From Burkholderia puraquae (GTDB lineage: Bacteria; Pseudomonadota; Gammaproteobacteria; Burkholderiales; Burkholderiaceae): a DNA stretch of 39,230 nucleotides. Position 1 is the stretch's first letter. Every line of letters begins with the position of its first letter. Below, piece after piece: positions 24,275-32,467 of the stretch. The position numbers and the translations under genes are program-made. The notes below the pieces were generated by a model that did no database searches, was not told the origin of the DNA, and was given only the letters and a program-made list of their open reading frames with translations. The stretch spans positions 1-39,230 of the forward strand of contig NZ_NBYX01000038.1 of NCBI RefSeq assembly GCF_002099195.1, given 5' to 3'.

Positions 24275-25807
24275 TCAGTGTGCGCCCGCGTAGATCCACT
24301 CGAGCAGCGTGTCGTGCGCGGCGCGTGCGGCTTCCGCGTGATCGTTGTTGATGAAGCTGACGACGATGTAGCTCTGGCCGTCGGTGCCGGCGACGTAGCC
24401 GGCGATCGCGCGCACGTCGCGCAGCGTGCCGGTCTTGATGTGCGCGTTGCCGAGCACGCCGGCGTTGGTGAGGCGGTTCTTCATCGTGCCGTCGATACCC
24501 GCGATCGGCAGCGAATCGATGAAGGCCTGCGCGACGGGGCTCGCATTCGCGGCCTGCAGCAGCGCAGCGAGCGACAGCGCGCTCACGTGCTCTTCGCGCG
24601 ACAGGCCCGAGCCGTTCTCGAGCACGAGGTCGGGCATCGCGATGCCGTTCTTCTGCAGGAACGCCTGGATCGCGCGGCTCGACTGCTCGGGCGTCGCGGG
24701 CGGCTTGCCGCTGGCCGCGCCGATCGTCAGGAACAGGTTGCGCGCCATCACGTTGTTGCTGAACTTGTTGATGTCGTAGACGATGCTGCCGAGCACCGGG
24801 CTGTGATGCACGGCGAGGGGTCGTGCGGTGGTCGGCACCTTGCCTTCGCTCACCGGCCCCGTGATCGTGCCGCCGTCCTGCTGCCACAGCGCGAGGAAGC
24901 CGCGCGCGAAGAACGTCGTGTGATCGAGGATCGCGAGGTTGGTCGTGTGCGCGCCGCAGCGCAGCGGATAGTCGCCGGCGAACGATGCGGTCATGATCCC
25001 GCTGCCGGCCGTCAACGTCGGGCGCGCGGCTGCGGCGGCCGCGCCGCACGAGCCCGTGCCTTCGACCAGCTGGTTGTCGATCGACAGGTCCGCGAGCGGC
25101 GGCAGCACGTCGACGGCCACCTTGCCGTCGTCGCCCGGCGTGACGGTGAACGACACGGCCTTGAATGCGTACAGCAGCGGATCGGGGCCGACGTTGTACG
25201 GCGCGCTCGCGTCGTCGTCGAACGACGGGAGATCGCGCGTCGATGCCGCGAAGTAGCTCTTGTCGAGCACGAGGCCGCCTGCCACGCGCTTGACGCCGGC
25301 TTTGCGAAGCTTGTCGACGAGGTCGATCAGCTCTTCGGGCACGAGCTTCGGATCGCCGGTGCCCTTGATGTACAGGTTGCCCTGCAGCGTGCCGTCGGGG
25401 TCGATCGTGCCGTCCGTGTAGGCGGTCGTGCGCCAGCGGTAGTCGGGGCCGAGGATCGACAGGCCCGAGAAGGTCGTCACGAGCTTCATCGTCGAGGCGG
25501 GCAGCATCGGCCGGCTCGCATTCCACGCGATCAGCGGTTCCGGATCGCCGACGCGCTCGACGACGACGCTCATTGCCGACGCCGGCACGTTCGCGCGCTG
25601 CAGCGCGACGAGCACGGACGCCGGCAGGCCGGCCGCGCGCGCGGCCGGCGACACGACAGTCGTCTTGCGCGCTTCCTTGTGGGATTTCTTGCGGGCCTGC
25701 GCGGACGGCGCGAAGGCGAGGGCCGTGCAGGTGGCGACGATGGCGGCCGCGCGCAGGCAGACGCGGGCCCGGGGGGCGAACCGGGTGGAAAGATCGGAAA
25801 TCGGCAT
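24275..25807 (-). CDS. dacB: D-alanyl-D-alanine carboxypeptidase/endopeptidase (PBP4)
   Basis: A 510-residue periplasmic class C penicillin-binding protein (peptidase S13). Residues 1-38 are a signal peptide ending SAQA. The active-site triad is complete: S105-T-M-K108, S350-N-N352 and K458-T-G460. The long insert between SxxK and SxN is typical of PBP4. The enzyme trims pentapeptides and cuts peptide cross-links during growth and daughter-cell separation. The start at 25807 is set by the signal peptide; earlier in-frame Met codons would precede the likely -10 box. It is divergent from a two-component system. Confidence 0.94.
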   Translation of the reverse strand: MPISDLSTRFAPRARVCLRAAAIVATCTALAFAPSAQARKKSHKEARKTTVVSPAARAAGLPASVLVALQRANVPASAMSVVVERVGDPEPLIAWNASRPMLPASTMKLVTTFSGLSILGPDYRWRTTAYTDGTIDPDGTLQGNLYIKGTGDPKLVPEELIDLVDKLRKAGVKRVAGGLVLDKSYFAASTRDLPSFDDDASAPYNVGPDPLLYAFKAVSFTVTPGDDGKVAVDVLPPLADLSIDNQLVEGTGSCGAAAAAARPTLTAGSGIMTASFAGDYPLRCGAHTTNLAILDHTTFFARGFLALWQQDGGTITGPVSEGKVPTTARPLAVHHSPVLGSIVYDINKFSNNVMARNLFLTIGAASGKPPATPEQSSRAIQAFLQKNGIAMPDLVLENGSGLSREEHVSALSLAALLQAANASPVAQAFIDSLPIAGIDGTMKNRLTNAGVLGNAHIKTGTLRDVRAIAGYVAGTDGQSYIVVSFINNDHAEAARAAHDTLLEWIYAGAH

Positions 25808-25865
25808 GGGCGAATACGGGAGAAGCACGACGTTCGGGCAGGGCGCGCGCGGCGCCAAAGCGCAC

Positions 25866-25871
25866 ATTGTA
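25866..25871 (-). promoter_or_regulatory. -10-like box TACAAT for dacB
   Basis: TACAATG on the minus strand, about 60 bases before the dacB ATG. It fits the chosen start. The -35 is weak. Confidence 0.4.
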
Positions 25872-25948
25872 GAGACAAGTCCGGACAGGCCCCTTGCAAT
25901 CCGCCTTTCGGTTGCATTGCACGGTGCCGCACGCGCGGTTCGCGGCGC

Positions 25949-25954
25949 TACAAT
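25949..25954 (+). promoter_or_regulatory. -10-like box TACAAT for the two-component operon
   Basis: TACAATG, 40 bases before the response regulator ATG. It is divergent from the dacB box, with about 80 bases between them. No TTAAG repeat is seen here, so autoregulation through that motif is not evident. Confidence 0.4.
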
Positions 25955-25993
25955 GGTCGGCGTGTTTGACTCGCCCCATGGATGCCTGTCCCG

Positions 25994-26656
25994 ATGCGGA
26001 TTCTGCTTGTCGAAGATGATCGAATGATTGCCGAAGGCGTGCGCAAGGCGCTGCGCTCGGACGGCTTTGCAGTCGACTGGGTGCAGGACGGCGACGCCGC
26101 ACTGACGGCGCTCGGCGGCGAGACGTACGACCTGCTGCTGCTCGATCTCGGCCTGCCGAAGCGCGACGGCATCGACGTGCTGCGCACGCTGCGCGCGCGC
26201 GGCCTGGCGCTGCCGGTGCTGATCGTCACCGCGCGCGACGCGGTGGCCGATCGCGTGAAGGGGCTCGACGCGGGCGCCGACGACTACCTCGTCAAGCCGT
26301 TCGACCTCGATGAACTGGGCGCGCGGATGCGCGCGCTGATCCGCCGCCAGGCCGGGCGCAGCGAATCGCTGATCCGCCACGGCGCGCTGACGCTCGATCC
26401 CGCTTCGCACCAGGTGACGCTCGACGGCGTGCCCGTTGCACTGTCCGCGCGCGAGTTCGCACTGCTCGAGGCGCTGCTCGCGCGGCCCGGCGCGGTGCTG
26501 TCGAAGAGCCAGCTCGAGGAAAAGATGTACGGCTGGGGCGAGGAGATTGGCAGCAACACGGTCGAGGTCTACATCCACGCGCTGCGCAAGAAGCTCGGCT
26601 CGGACCTGATCCGCAACGTGCGCGGGCTCGGCTACATGGTCGTCAAGGAAAGCTGA
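25994..26656 (+). CDS. OmpR-family response regulator (QseB/PmrA/TctD-like)
   Basis: A 220-residue two-domain regulator. The receiver domain (1-115) starts MRILLVEDD and has the phospho-acceptor D51 (LLLLDLGLP), the conserved T in VTARDAV and K in YLVKPFD. The C-terminal winged helix (125-218) shows LSAREFALLEALL, SNTVEVYIHALRKKL and VRGLGYMV, which is the QseB/PmrA/TctD branch. ATG 25994 begins at the usual N-terminus; an ATG four codons earlier is also in frame. The histidine kinase gene starts 3 bases after its stop. The TTAAG array before the downstream HtrA gene is of the kind this branch binds. Confidence 0.93.
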   Translation: MRILLVEDDRMIAEGVRKALRSDGFAVDWVQDGDAALTALGGETYDLLLLDLGLPKRDGIDVLRTLRARGLALPVLIVTARDAVADRVKGLDAGADDYLVKPFDLDELGARMRALIRRQAGRSESLIRHGALTLDPASHQVTLDGVPVALSAREFALLEALLARPGAVLSKSQLEEKMYGWGEEIGSNTVEVYIHALRKKLGSDLIRNVRGLGYMVVKES

Positions 26657-26659
26657 CGC

Positions 26660-28006
26660 GTGAGGTCGATTCGTCATCAATTGCTGATCTGGCTGCTCGC
26701 GATCGTCGTTGCAGGCCTGGGCGTCGCGGGCTGGCTCATCTACCGGCAGGCGCTCGCCGAGGCGAACGAACTGTTCGACTACCAGTTGCAGGAAATCGCA
26801 GCGGCCCTGCCGTCCGAGCCGTTCTCGCAGGTGTTCGGCTCGCGCACCAACGGCGACGAAGGCATCGTGATCCAGATCTGGAACCGCAACGGCGTGCTGA
26901 TGTATTTCTCGCATCCGCGTGCGCCGATCGCGCCGCGCGCGGAGCTCGGCTTCTCGACCGAGCGCACCGACCGCGGCGAATGGCGCGTGTACGGCGCGAT
27001 CGTCGGCGACAACGTCGTGCAGCTCGCGCAGCCGCTGTCGGTGCGCAACCGGCTCGCGGCGAACGTCGCGCTGCGCACGCTGTGGCCGCTGATCGTGCTG
27101 CTGCCGTTCCTCGGCGCGGCCGTGTGGGTGATCGTCGGGCGCGGGCTCGCGCCGCTCGGCCGCGTGACGCGCGCGGTCGAGGCGCGCCGGCCGGAAGCGC
27201 TCGATCCGTTGCCCGATGCGCGCCTGCCGCTCGAGGTGCAGCCGCTCGTGCGGGCGCTGAACGGGCTGCTCGCGCGGCTGTCGGCCGCGCTCGATACGCA
27301 GAAGGCCTTTGTGGCCGACGCCGCGCACGAACTGCGCACGCCGCTCGCGGCCGTGCAGATCCAGGCGCAGCTCGTCGCCCGTGCGAAGGACGACGCATCG
27401 CGCCGCGAGGCGGTCGCGGATCTCCAGGATGGCGTGTCGCGTGCGACGCGTCTCACGGAGCAACTGCTTGCGCTCGCACGCGCCGAACCGGATGGTGCGA
27501 CGATGCGCGAGCCGGTTGACCTGCAGGCGCTGCTCGCCGAATGCGTGGCCGCGCTTGCGCCGCTCGCGCAGCGGCGCGACATCGATCTCGGCTTCGAGGA
27601 GACACGCGCGGCCAGCGTCGTCGCGGACGTCGGTGCGCTGCGCGTGATGTTCGGCAACCTGCTCGACAACGCGGTGAAGTACACGCCGGATCACGGCCGC
27701 ATCGACGTGTCGCTGACTCGCGACGCGGGCGGCCGCGCATGCGTGCAGATCGGCGACAGCGGGCCCGGCATTCCGGCCGACGAGCGCGAGCGCGTGTTCG
27801 ACCGCTTCTACCGCGATAGCTCCGCGCGGGCGCGTACCGACGTGTCGGGCAGCGGGCTCGGGCTCGCGATCGTCAAGCGCGTGGCCGCGCAGCAGGGTGC
27901 GACGGTGTCGCTCGGCGACGCGGCCGCGGGCGGCCTGCTCGTCAGCGTCGTGTTCCGCGACGCCGAGATGCCGGCCGAGGCGCCGCAATCGTCCGAATCC
28001 GTGTGA
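26660..28006 (+). CDS. Sensor histidine kinase (QseC/TctE-like)
   Basis: A 448-residue inner-membrane kinase with a GTG start 3 bases after the regulator's stop; AAGGAAAGC upstream serves as RBS. Membrane segments lie at about 8-28 and 140-160, enclosing a 110-residue periplasmic sensor (2CSK_N type). HAMP-like sequence follows, then the H box AAHELRTPLA with H223, N box NLLDNAVKYTP, G1 GDSGPGIP, F box FDRFYRD and G2 GSGLGLAI. All catalytic motifs are intact. It should phosphorylate the regulator encoded just upstream. The signal is unknown; a periplasmic or envelope cue is inferred from the HtrA gene that follows. Confidence 0.93.
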   Translation: MRSIRHQLLIWLLAIVVAGLGVAGWLIYRQALAEANELFDYQLQEIAAALPSEPFSQVFGSRTNGDEGIVIQIWNRNGVLMYFSHPRAPIAPRAELGFSTERTDRGEWRVYGAIVGDNVVQLAQPLSVRNRLAANVALRTLWPLIVLLPFLGAAVWVIVGRGLAPLGRVTRAVEARRPEALDPLPDARLPLEVQPLVRALNGLLARLSAALDTQKAFVADAAHELRTPLAAVQIQAQLVARAKDDASRREAVADLQDGVSRATRLTEQLLALARAEPDGATMREPVDLQALLAECVAALAPLAQRRDIDLGFEETRAASVVADVGALRVMFGNLLDNAVKYTPDHGRIDVSLTRDAGGRACVQIGDSGPGIPADERERVFDRFYRDSSARARTDVSGSGLGLAIVKRVAAQQGATVSLGDAAAGGLLVSVVFRDAEMPAEAPQSSESV

Positions 28007-28036
28007 AGCACGGCGCCAGGCGGGCGCCAGCAGCCG

Positions 28037-28074
28037 CTTAAGCCCCGTTTAAGGCTGATTAAGCCTCCTTTAAG
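28037..28074 (+). promoter_or_regulatory. Array of four TTAAG half-sites upstream of the HtrA gene
   Basis: CTTAAG, TTTAAG, ATTAAG and TTTAAG start at 28037, 28048, 28058 and 28069, i.e. spaced 11, 10 and 11 bases, one helical turn apart and all in the same direction. PmrA and QseB bind direct CTTAA-type repeats at about this spacing. The array lies 44 bases before the HtrA ATG and 31 bases after the kinase stop. It is a probable operator for the response regulator encoded at 25994-26656. Confidence 0.75.
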
Positions 28075-28117
28075 TCAGGGTCGTTACGCTGCGTCCTAAC
28101 AAAGAGGAGGTCCTACG

Positions 28118-29602
28118 ATGAACACCCGATTCCTTGCGCGCGGCGCCGTCGCGGTCGCCGTGGCGGCCGCCCTGTCCGCCGGTTATGTTGCCGGCACCCG
28201 CCGCGCCGATCCGCAGATCATCACGCCTGCGCAGGCCGCCGCACTGATGCCGGCCGAAGCGGCCGCCAAGACCGGCATCCCCGATTTCTCCGGGCTCGTC
28301 GAGACCTACGGCCCGGCGGTCGTGAACATCAGCGCGAAGCACGTCGTGAAGCAGGTGTCGCGGCGCGTGCCGCAGCCGCAACTGCCGATCGATCCGAGCG
28401 ACCCGTTCTACCAGTTCTTCAAGCACTTCTACGGCCAGGTGCCGGGCATGGGCGGCGACGCGCAGCCGGACGACCAGCCGAGCGCGAGCCTCGGTTCCGG
28501 GTTCGTCATCAGTTCCGACGGGTACATCCTCACCAATGCGCACGTGATCGACGGCGCGAACGTCGTCACGGTCAAGCTGACCGACAAGCGCGAATACCGG
28601 GCGAAGGTCGTCGGCGCGGACAAGCAGTCCGACGTCGCGGTACTGAAGATCGACGCGAGCGGCTTGCCCACCGTGAAGATCGGCGACCCGGCGCAGAGCA
28701 AGGTCGGCCAGTGGGTCGTCGCGATCGGTTCGCCGTACGGCTTCGACAACACGGTCACGTCGGGCATCATCAGCGCGAAGTCGCGCGCGCTGCCGGACGA
28801 GAACTACACGCCGTTCATCCAGACCGACGTGCCGGTGAACCCCGGCAACTCGGGCGGCCCGCTGTTCAACCTGCAGGGCGAGGTGATCGGCATCAACTCG
28901 ATGATCTATTCGCAGACGGGCGGCTTCCAGGGCCTGTCGTTCGCGATCCCGATCAACGAAGCGATCAAGGTGAAGGACGAGCTCGTGAAGACGGGCCACG
29001 TGAGCCGCGGCCGCCTCGGCGTCGCCGTGCAGGGGCTGAACCAGACGCTCGCGAGCTCGTTCGGACTGCAGAAGCCGGACGGCGCGCTCGTCAGCTCGGT
29101 CGATCCGAACGGCCCGGCCGCGAAGGCGGGCCTGCAGCCGGGTGACGTGATCCTGTCGGTCAACGGCTCGCCGGTCGCCGATTCGACGTCGCTGCCCGCG
29201 CAGATCGCGAACCTGAAGCCGGGTTCGAAGGCCGACCTGCAGATCTGGCGCGACAAGTCGAAGAAGTCGATCAGCGTGACGCTCGGCGCGATGGCCGACG
29301 CGAAGCTCGCGTCGAATGACGGCGGGCCGGTCGAGCAGGGGCGCCTGGGCGTCGCGGTGCGTCCGCTGTCGCCGCAGGAGCGCAGCGCCGACAACCTGTC
29401 GCACGGCCTGATCGTGCAGCAGGCCGGCGGGCCGGCCGCCAACGCGGGCATTCAGCCCGGCGACGTGATCCTTGCGGTCAACGGCCGCCCGGTCACGAGC
29501 CCCGAGCAGTTGCGCGACGCGGTCAAGGGAGCGGGCAACAGTCTTGCTCTGCTGATCCAGCGCGATAATGCACAGATCTTCGTGCCGGTCGACCTGAGCT
29601 GA
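28118..29602 (+). CDS. HtrA/DegP-family periplasmic serine protease
   Basis: A 494-residue envelope protease. The N-terminus (residues 5-25) is a signal or anchor helix without a clear AxA site, so it may stay membrane-bound. The trypsin-like domain (about 55-270) has the full triad: H142 in TNAHVIDG, D172 in SDVAVLKI and S245 in GNSGGPL. Two PDZ domains follow, about 290-375 and 395-490, each with a PGDVIL motif. This is the DegP/DegQ/MucD layout. It degrades or refolds damaged periplasmic proteins. AGGAGG 7 bases before the ATG is strong. The TTAAG array upstream points to control by the adjacent two-component system, as a separate promoter or in addition to read-through. Confidence 0.94.
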   Translation: MNTRFLARGAVAVAVAAALSAGYVAGTRRADPQIITPAQAAALMPAEAAAKTGIPDFSGLVETYGPAVVNISAKHVVKQVSRRVPQPQLPIDPSDPFYQFFKHFYGQVPGMGGDAQPDDQPSASLGSGFVISSDGYILTNAHVIDGANVVTVKLTDKREYRAKVVGADKQSDVAVLKIDASGLPTVKIGDPAQSKVGQWVVAIGSPYGFDNTVTSGIISAKSRALPDENYTPFIQTDVPVNPGNSGGPLFNLQGEVIGINSMIYSQTGGFQGLSFAIPINEAIKVKDELVKTGHVSRGRLGVAVQGLNQTLASSFGLQKPDGALVSSVDPNGPAAKAGLQPGDVILSVNGSPVADSTSLPAQIANLKPGSKADLQIWRDKSKKSISVTLGAMADAKLASNDGGPVEQGRLGVAVRPLSPQERSADNLSHGLIVQQAGGPAANAGIQPGDVILAVNGRPVTSPEQLRDAVKGAGNSLALLIQRDNAQIFVPVDLS

Positions 29603-29706
29603 CCGGCCACGGCCGACGGCCGGCCAGGCCGGCCGCGGCGGGCGCTGCCGCAGTTCGAACGCGTGACGCTGCGCCCTGTATGTGTTCCGACCCCAAGGAG
29701 AGAGCC

Positions 29707-30144
29707 ATGCAATATCTACGCAACGTGTCCCGATTTGCCGTCGCCGCGGCGCTGGCCGCCGGCCTCGCAGCCGGAGCGACCGGCGCGTACGCGCAGTCGG
29801 ACGGCTTGCCCGCCGCGCGCCAGCAGGGCGACGTCACCTTCGTGTCCGGCGGCGTCGGGCTGGACGAATCGACGGCATTCCAGCGCAACGAGCCGAATTG
29901 GCCGCTGGCGCTGCGTTTCACCGGCAAGGGCGGCGAGTTCCTGGCCGACGTCCATGTACGGATCGTCGACGGCAAGGGCAACGAAGTGCTGAAAACCGAC
30001 GCGCGCGGGCCGTACATGCTCGTGAAGGTGCCGCCGGGCCGCTATACGGTGAATGCGTCGTACCAGGGCAACGAGGAATCCCGTGCCGTCACGGTCGGCC
30101 CGAAGGGCGGCGCGAAGACCGCATTCCAGTGGAGCGCGCAGTAG
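29707..30144 (+). CDS. Small secreted protein with a carboxypeptidase regulatory-like fold
   Basis: A 145-residue protein with a signal peptide of about 33 residues (AVAAALAAGLAAGATGAYAQ, cleavage after AYA). The mature part has a beta-sandwich pattern: LADVHVRIVDGKGNEVLKTD, then GPYMLVKVPPGRYTVNASYQG. This is typical of carboxypeptidase regulatory-like or transthyretin-like domains, which are structural or binding modules. No catalytic residues are evident. AGGAG lies 6 bases before the ATG at 29707. It follows the HtrA gene by 104 bases on the same strand, so it may belong to the same envelope response. Confidence 0.75.
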   Translation: MQYLRNVSRFAVAAALAAGLAAGATGAYAQSDGLPAARQQGDVTFVSGGVGLDESTAFQRNEPNWPLALRFTGKGGEFLADVHVRIVDGKGNEVLKTDARGPYMLVKVPPGRYTVNASYQGNEESRAVTVGPKGGAKTAFQWSAQ

Positions 30145-30195
30145 CCTGCCGCGTGCGGCCCCGGCCGGGGCCGCGCATTTGGTTGCGGTTTCGCC

Positions 30196-30201
30196 CATAA
30201 T
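30196..30201 (+). promoter_or_regulatory. -10-like box CATAAT before the DUF427 gene
   Basis: CATAATG directly precedes a terminator-like hairpin (30203-30233). If it is a promoter, the hairpin would fall at the very 5' end of the transcript. The -35 is not seen. Confidence 0.3.
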
Positions 30202-30202
30202 G

Positions 30203-30234
30203 AAAGCCACGGCACCCGTGCCGTGGCTTTTTCG
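30203..30234 (+). terminator. Terminator-like hairpin before DUF427
   Basis: AAAGCCACGGCA, loop CCCG, TGCCGTGGCTTTTT. It probably ends the upstream HtrA-region transcript, but it also lies only 43 bases before the DUF427 ATG. Confidence 0.8.
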
Positions 30235-30276
30235 TTTCCTGAGCCCGTCCTGGCCGGGCCGCCCCAAGGAGAAACG

Positions 30277-30636
30277 ATGTCCGACGCAGCCGCCCCTCGT
30301 CTCGAAATCGTGCCGAACCGTCATCGCGTGCGCGTGATCCATCGCGGCATCACGTACGCCGATTCGCACGGCGCGTTGACCGTGCGCGAAACGGGCCTGC
30401 CGGACACGCACTACCTGCCGCGCGGCGACGTCAACATGCGCCGGCTCGTGAAATCAGGCGTCACGTCGGCCTGCCCGCTCAGGGGCGAGGCCGTGCACTT
30501 CGACTTGCAGACGGAAGACGGCGTGATCGAGAACGCCGCATGGAGTTACGAGGAACCGAAGGAGGCCGCGTCGGCGCTCGCGCACTACGTTGCCTTCGAT
30601 GCTGCACGGATCGACAGTCTCGTCGAGACGTCCTGA
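30277..30636 (+). CDS. DUF427 domain protein
   Basis: A 119-residue cytosolic protein of the DUF427 family. Family marks are RVRVIHRGITYADSHGAL, RETGLPDTHYLPRGDV, CPLRGEAVHFDL, AAWSYEEP and the final HYVAFDAARIDSL. The core is a compact beta fold. The function is unknown, although some relatives sit in larger fused proteins. AAGGAG 6 bases before ATG 30277 sets the start. The CoxG-like gene follows after 28 bases, so the two are likely co-transcribed. Confidence 0.88.
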   Translation: MSDAAAPRLEIVPNRHRVRVIHRGITYADSHGALTVRETGLPDTHYLPRGDVNMRRLVKSGVTSACPLRGEAVHFDLQTEDGVIENAAWSYEEPKEAASALAHYVAFDAARIDSLVETS

Positions 30637-30664
30637 TGCGGCGCGCGTTCATCGGGGAGGCGTC

Positions 30665-31372
30665 ATGGAACTGAACGACACATTGCGCGTACCGCTCGCG
30701 CCGCCGGTCGTGCGGGACGCGTTCGAGGATCTCGCGTTGCTGCGCGCGAGCTTCGACCATTGCGAATCCTTCGTGAAGCTTGCGGATGGCGAGTTCGCGC
30801 TGACGATCACGGTGCCGCTCGGCCCGCTGCGCGCCCGCTACGACGTGCGTGCGCATGCGGCCGCCGAGCAGGGCGACGCGCAAGGGCAGCCGCGCCGCGT
30901 GGTCAACTTCAAGGCGCGGGCCGACGGGCTCGGCGCGCTGCGCGGCCAGGTCGAACTGGTGCTGATGCAGGATGACGATGCGAACGCCACGCGCATCGAG
31001 TACGTGGTCTGGGCGACGGCCAGCGGCCCGCTCACCGAACTGCCGGGGCGGCAGATCGAAAATACGCTGCGCGAATGGACCGACGATTTTTTCCGTGAAT
31101 TCTGCGCAGTCGTGCAGGCGAAGCACGGTCTCGCACCGAATCGCGCGCGCTCGGCCGCGCCGCGGCGCCAGCACGTGTTCCTGCGGCCGGCGTCGCTGGT
31201 GGCCGCAACGAAGCGTTCGCTGCCGCCGCACCTCGGCGGCGCGCTGACCGGGCGTGCCGCCAGCGCGCTCCCGCATCGCGGTTCCGGCACGGTGCCCGTC
31301 TGGGCGTGGGCCGCGATGATCGTCTTCGTCGCCTTGCTGCTTTACGCGGCGCGCTGGATCAACGGCGCCTGA
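30665..31372 (+). CDS. CoxG/SRPBCC-family protein with C-terminal membrane anchor
   Basis: A 235-residue protein. Residues 1-150 resemble the CoxG group of the START/SRPBCC fold: MELNDTLRVPLAPPVVRDAFED, FVKLADGEFALTITVPLGPLRARY, then a strand-rich half and a long C-terminal helix (FFREFCAVVQAK). A basic, low-complexity linker (about 155-205) leads to a single membrane segment at about 210-230 and a short tail, so it is probably held at the inner membrane with the SRPBCC domain in the cytoplasm. CoxG helps bring the Mo-Cu CO dehydrogenase to the membrane, but no cox gene is nearby, so that role should not be assumed. GGGGAGG 4 bases before the ATG is strong. Confidence 0.78.
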   Translation: MELNDTLRVPLAPPVVRDAFEDLALLRASFDHCESFVKLADGEFALTITVPLGPLRARYDVRAHAAAEQGDAQGQPRRVVNFKARADGLGALRGQVELVLMQDDDANATRIEYVVWATASGPLTELPGRQIENTLREWTDDFFREFCAVVQAKHGLAPNRARSAAPRRQHVFLRPASLVAATKRSLPPHLGGALTGRAASALPHRGSGTVPVWAWAAMIVFVALLLYAARWINGA

Positions 31373-31414
31373 GCGGCCGGCCGGTTCCGCCGCAAGGCCG
31401 GCGCGCCGCGCGCG

Positions 31415-32425
31415 CTACCGCGCGGCATCGGCGCCGGCGCCGCGAAATTCCCTTCGATACGCCGACGGCGAGGTGCCGAGCGCGCCCGCGAAATGCTGGC
31501 GCAGCGACACGCTCGACCCGTAGCCGGCCGCCTGCGCGATCGCATCGATCGACTGCCCGGTGGTTTCCAGCAGATGCTGCGCGCGCGAAAGCCGCTCGGC
31601 CTGGAGCCATGCGGTGACGGTCGTGCCGGTCGCCTGGCGGAAGTGGCGGGTGAACGTGCGCCGGCTCATCAGCACGCGCTCGGCGAGCGAATCGACGCTG
31701 TGCGCGGCGTCGAGGTGCGCGCGCACCCAGTCGAGCAGGCCCGCGAGCCGCGCATCGCGCGGGTGCGCGGCGACCGGCTGCGGCACGTATTGCGCCTGCC
31801 CGCCCTGGCGGTGCGGCGGGATCACGAGGCGGCGCGCGATCTGGTTCGCGGCGTCCGAGCCGAAGCGCCGCCGCACGACGTGCAGGCAGCAGTCGAGGCC
31901 CGCGGCCGTGCCGGCCGACGTCATCAGGTTGCCATCGTCCACGTAGAGCACGTCCGGATCGAGCTTCACGCGCGGAAAACGTTGCGCGAAGTCGTCGGCC
32001 CATGCCCAGTGCGTGGTGGCCGGACGGCCGTCGAGCAGGCCGGCCGCGGCGAGCACGTAGGCGCCCAGGCACAGCCCGACGAGCTGCGCGCCACGCGCGG
32101 CGACCGCGCGGACGGCGTCGAGCAGCACGTCGGGCGGCGCTTCGTCCGGGTCGCGCCACGCCGGCACGATGACGATGTCCGCGTCGTCGAGCCCGTCGAG
32201 CCCGTATGGCGCGGTGATCGTGAAGCCGCCCGTCGTCGACAGCGGGCCGCGCTCGGCCGAGCAGACGCGGAACTCGAACGCGGGCGACCCGGTCGCGTCG
32301 CGTTCCTTGCCGAACACGACGGACGGAACCGACAGGTGGAACGGGCTGATGCCGTCGTACGCGATCACGGCAACGACGGTCGGAACGGGCGGGGCGGGCC
32401 GGGTGGACGAGGCGGCGGCGGTCAT
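31415..32425 (-). CDS. GlxA-type AraC-family regulator (DJ-1/PfpI domain plus HTH)
   Basis: A 336-residue regulator. The N-terminal DJ-1/PfpI-like domain (about 16-180) has GLCLGAYVLA with C119 at the nucleophile elbow, which in regulators usually binds a ligand instead of acting as an enzyme. The C-terminal AraC pair of HTH motifs (about 235-325) shows MSRRTFTRHFRQATG and IAQAAGYGSSVSLRQHF. FtrA and GlxA are examples of the architecture. GGAG lies before the ATG at 32425. It is divergent from an isochorismatase-like gene, the likely target. Confidence 0.9.
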   Translation of the reverse strand: MTAAASSTRPAPPVPTVVAVIAYDGISPFHLSVPSVVFGKERDATGSPAFEFRVCSAERGPLSTTGGFTITAPYGLDGLDDADIVIVPAWRDPDEAPPDVLLDAVRAVAARGAQLVGLCLGAYVLAAAGLLDGRPATTHWAWADDFAQRFPRVKLDPDVLYVDDGNLMTSAGTAAGLDCCLHVVRRRFGSDAANQIARRLVIPPHRQGGQAQYVPQPVAAHPRDARLAGLLDWVRAHLDAAHSVDSLAERVLMSRRTFTRHFRQATGTTVTAWLQAERLSRAQHLLETTGQSIDAIAQAAGYGSSVSLRQHFAGALGTSPSAYRREFRGAGADAAR

Positions 32426-32452
32426 GGCGGGCTCCGGAATCGCAATGGCCCG

Positions 32453-32467
32453 ATTCTATCGAAGAAT
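32453..32467. promoter_or_regulatory. Inverted repeat ATTCT-N5-AGAAT in the GlxA/hydrolase divergent region
   Basis: ATTCT at 32453-32457 and AGAAT at 32463-32467. It overlaps a -10-like TAGAAT for the regulator gene on the minus strand (32459 to 32454). It is a candidate operator for autoregulation and for control of the divergent hydrolase. Confidence 0.4.

Noticed and set aside
23941..24351. Small frames in the gap between dacB and the hydroxylase gene
   Set aside because: All are Arg/Pro-rich with no RBS, signal peptide or motif, as expected by chance at this GC content.
24275..27988. A 1237-codon minus-strand frame that would fuse dacB to a long N-terminal extension
   Set aside because: The extra part is antisense to the response regulator and kinase genes. 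dacB has its own signal peptide start at 25807 and a -10 box in between.
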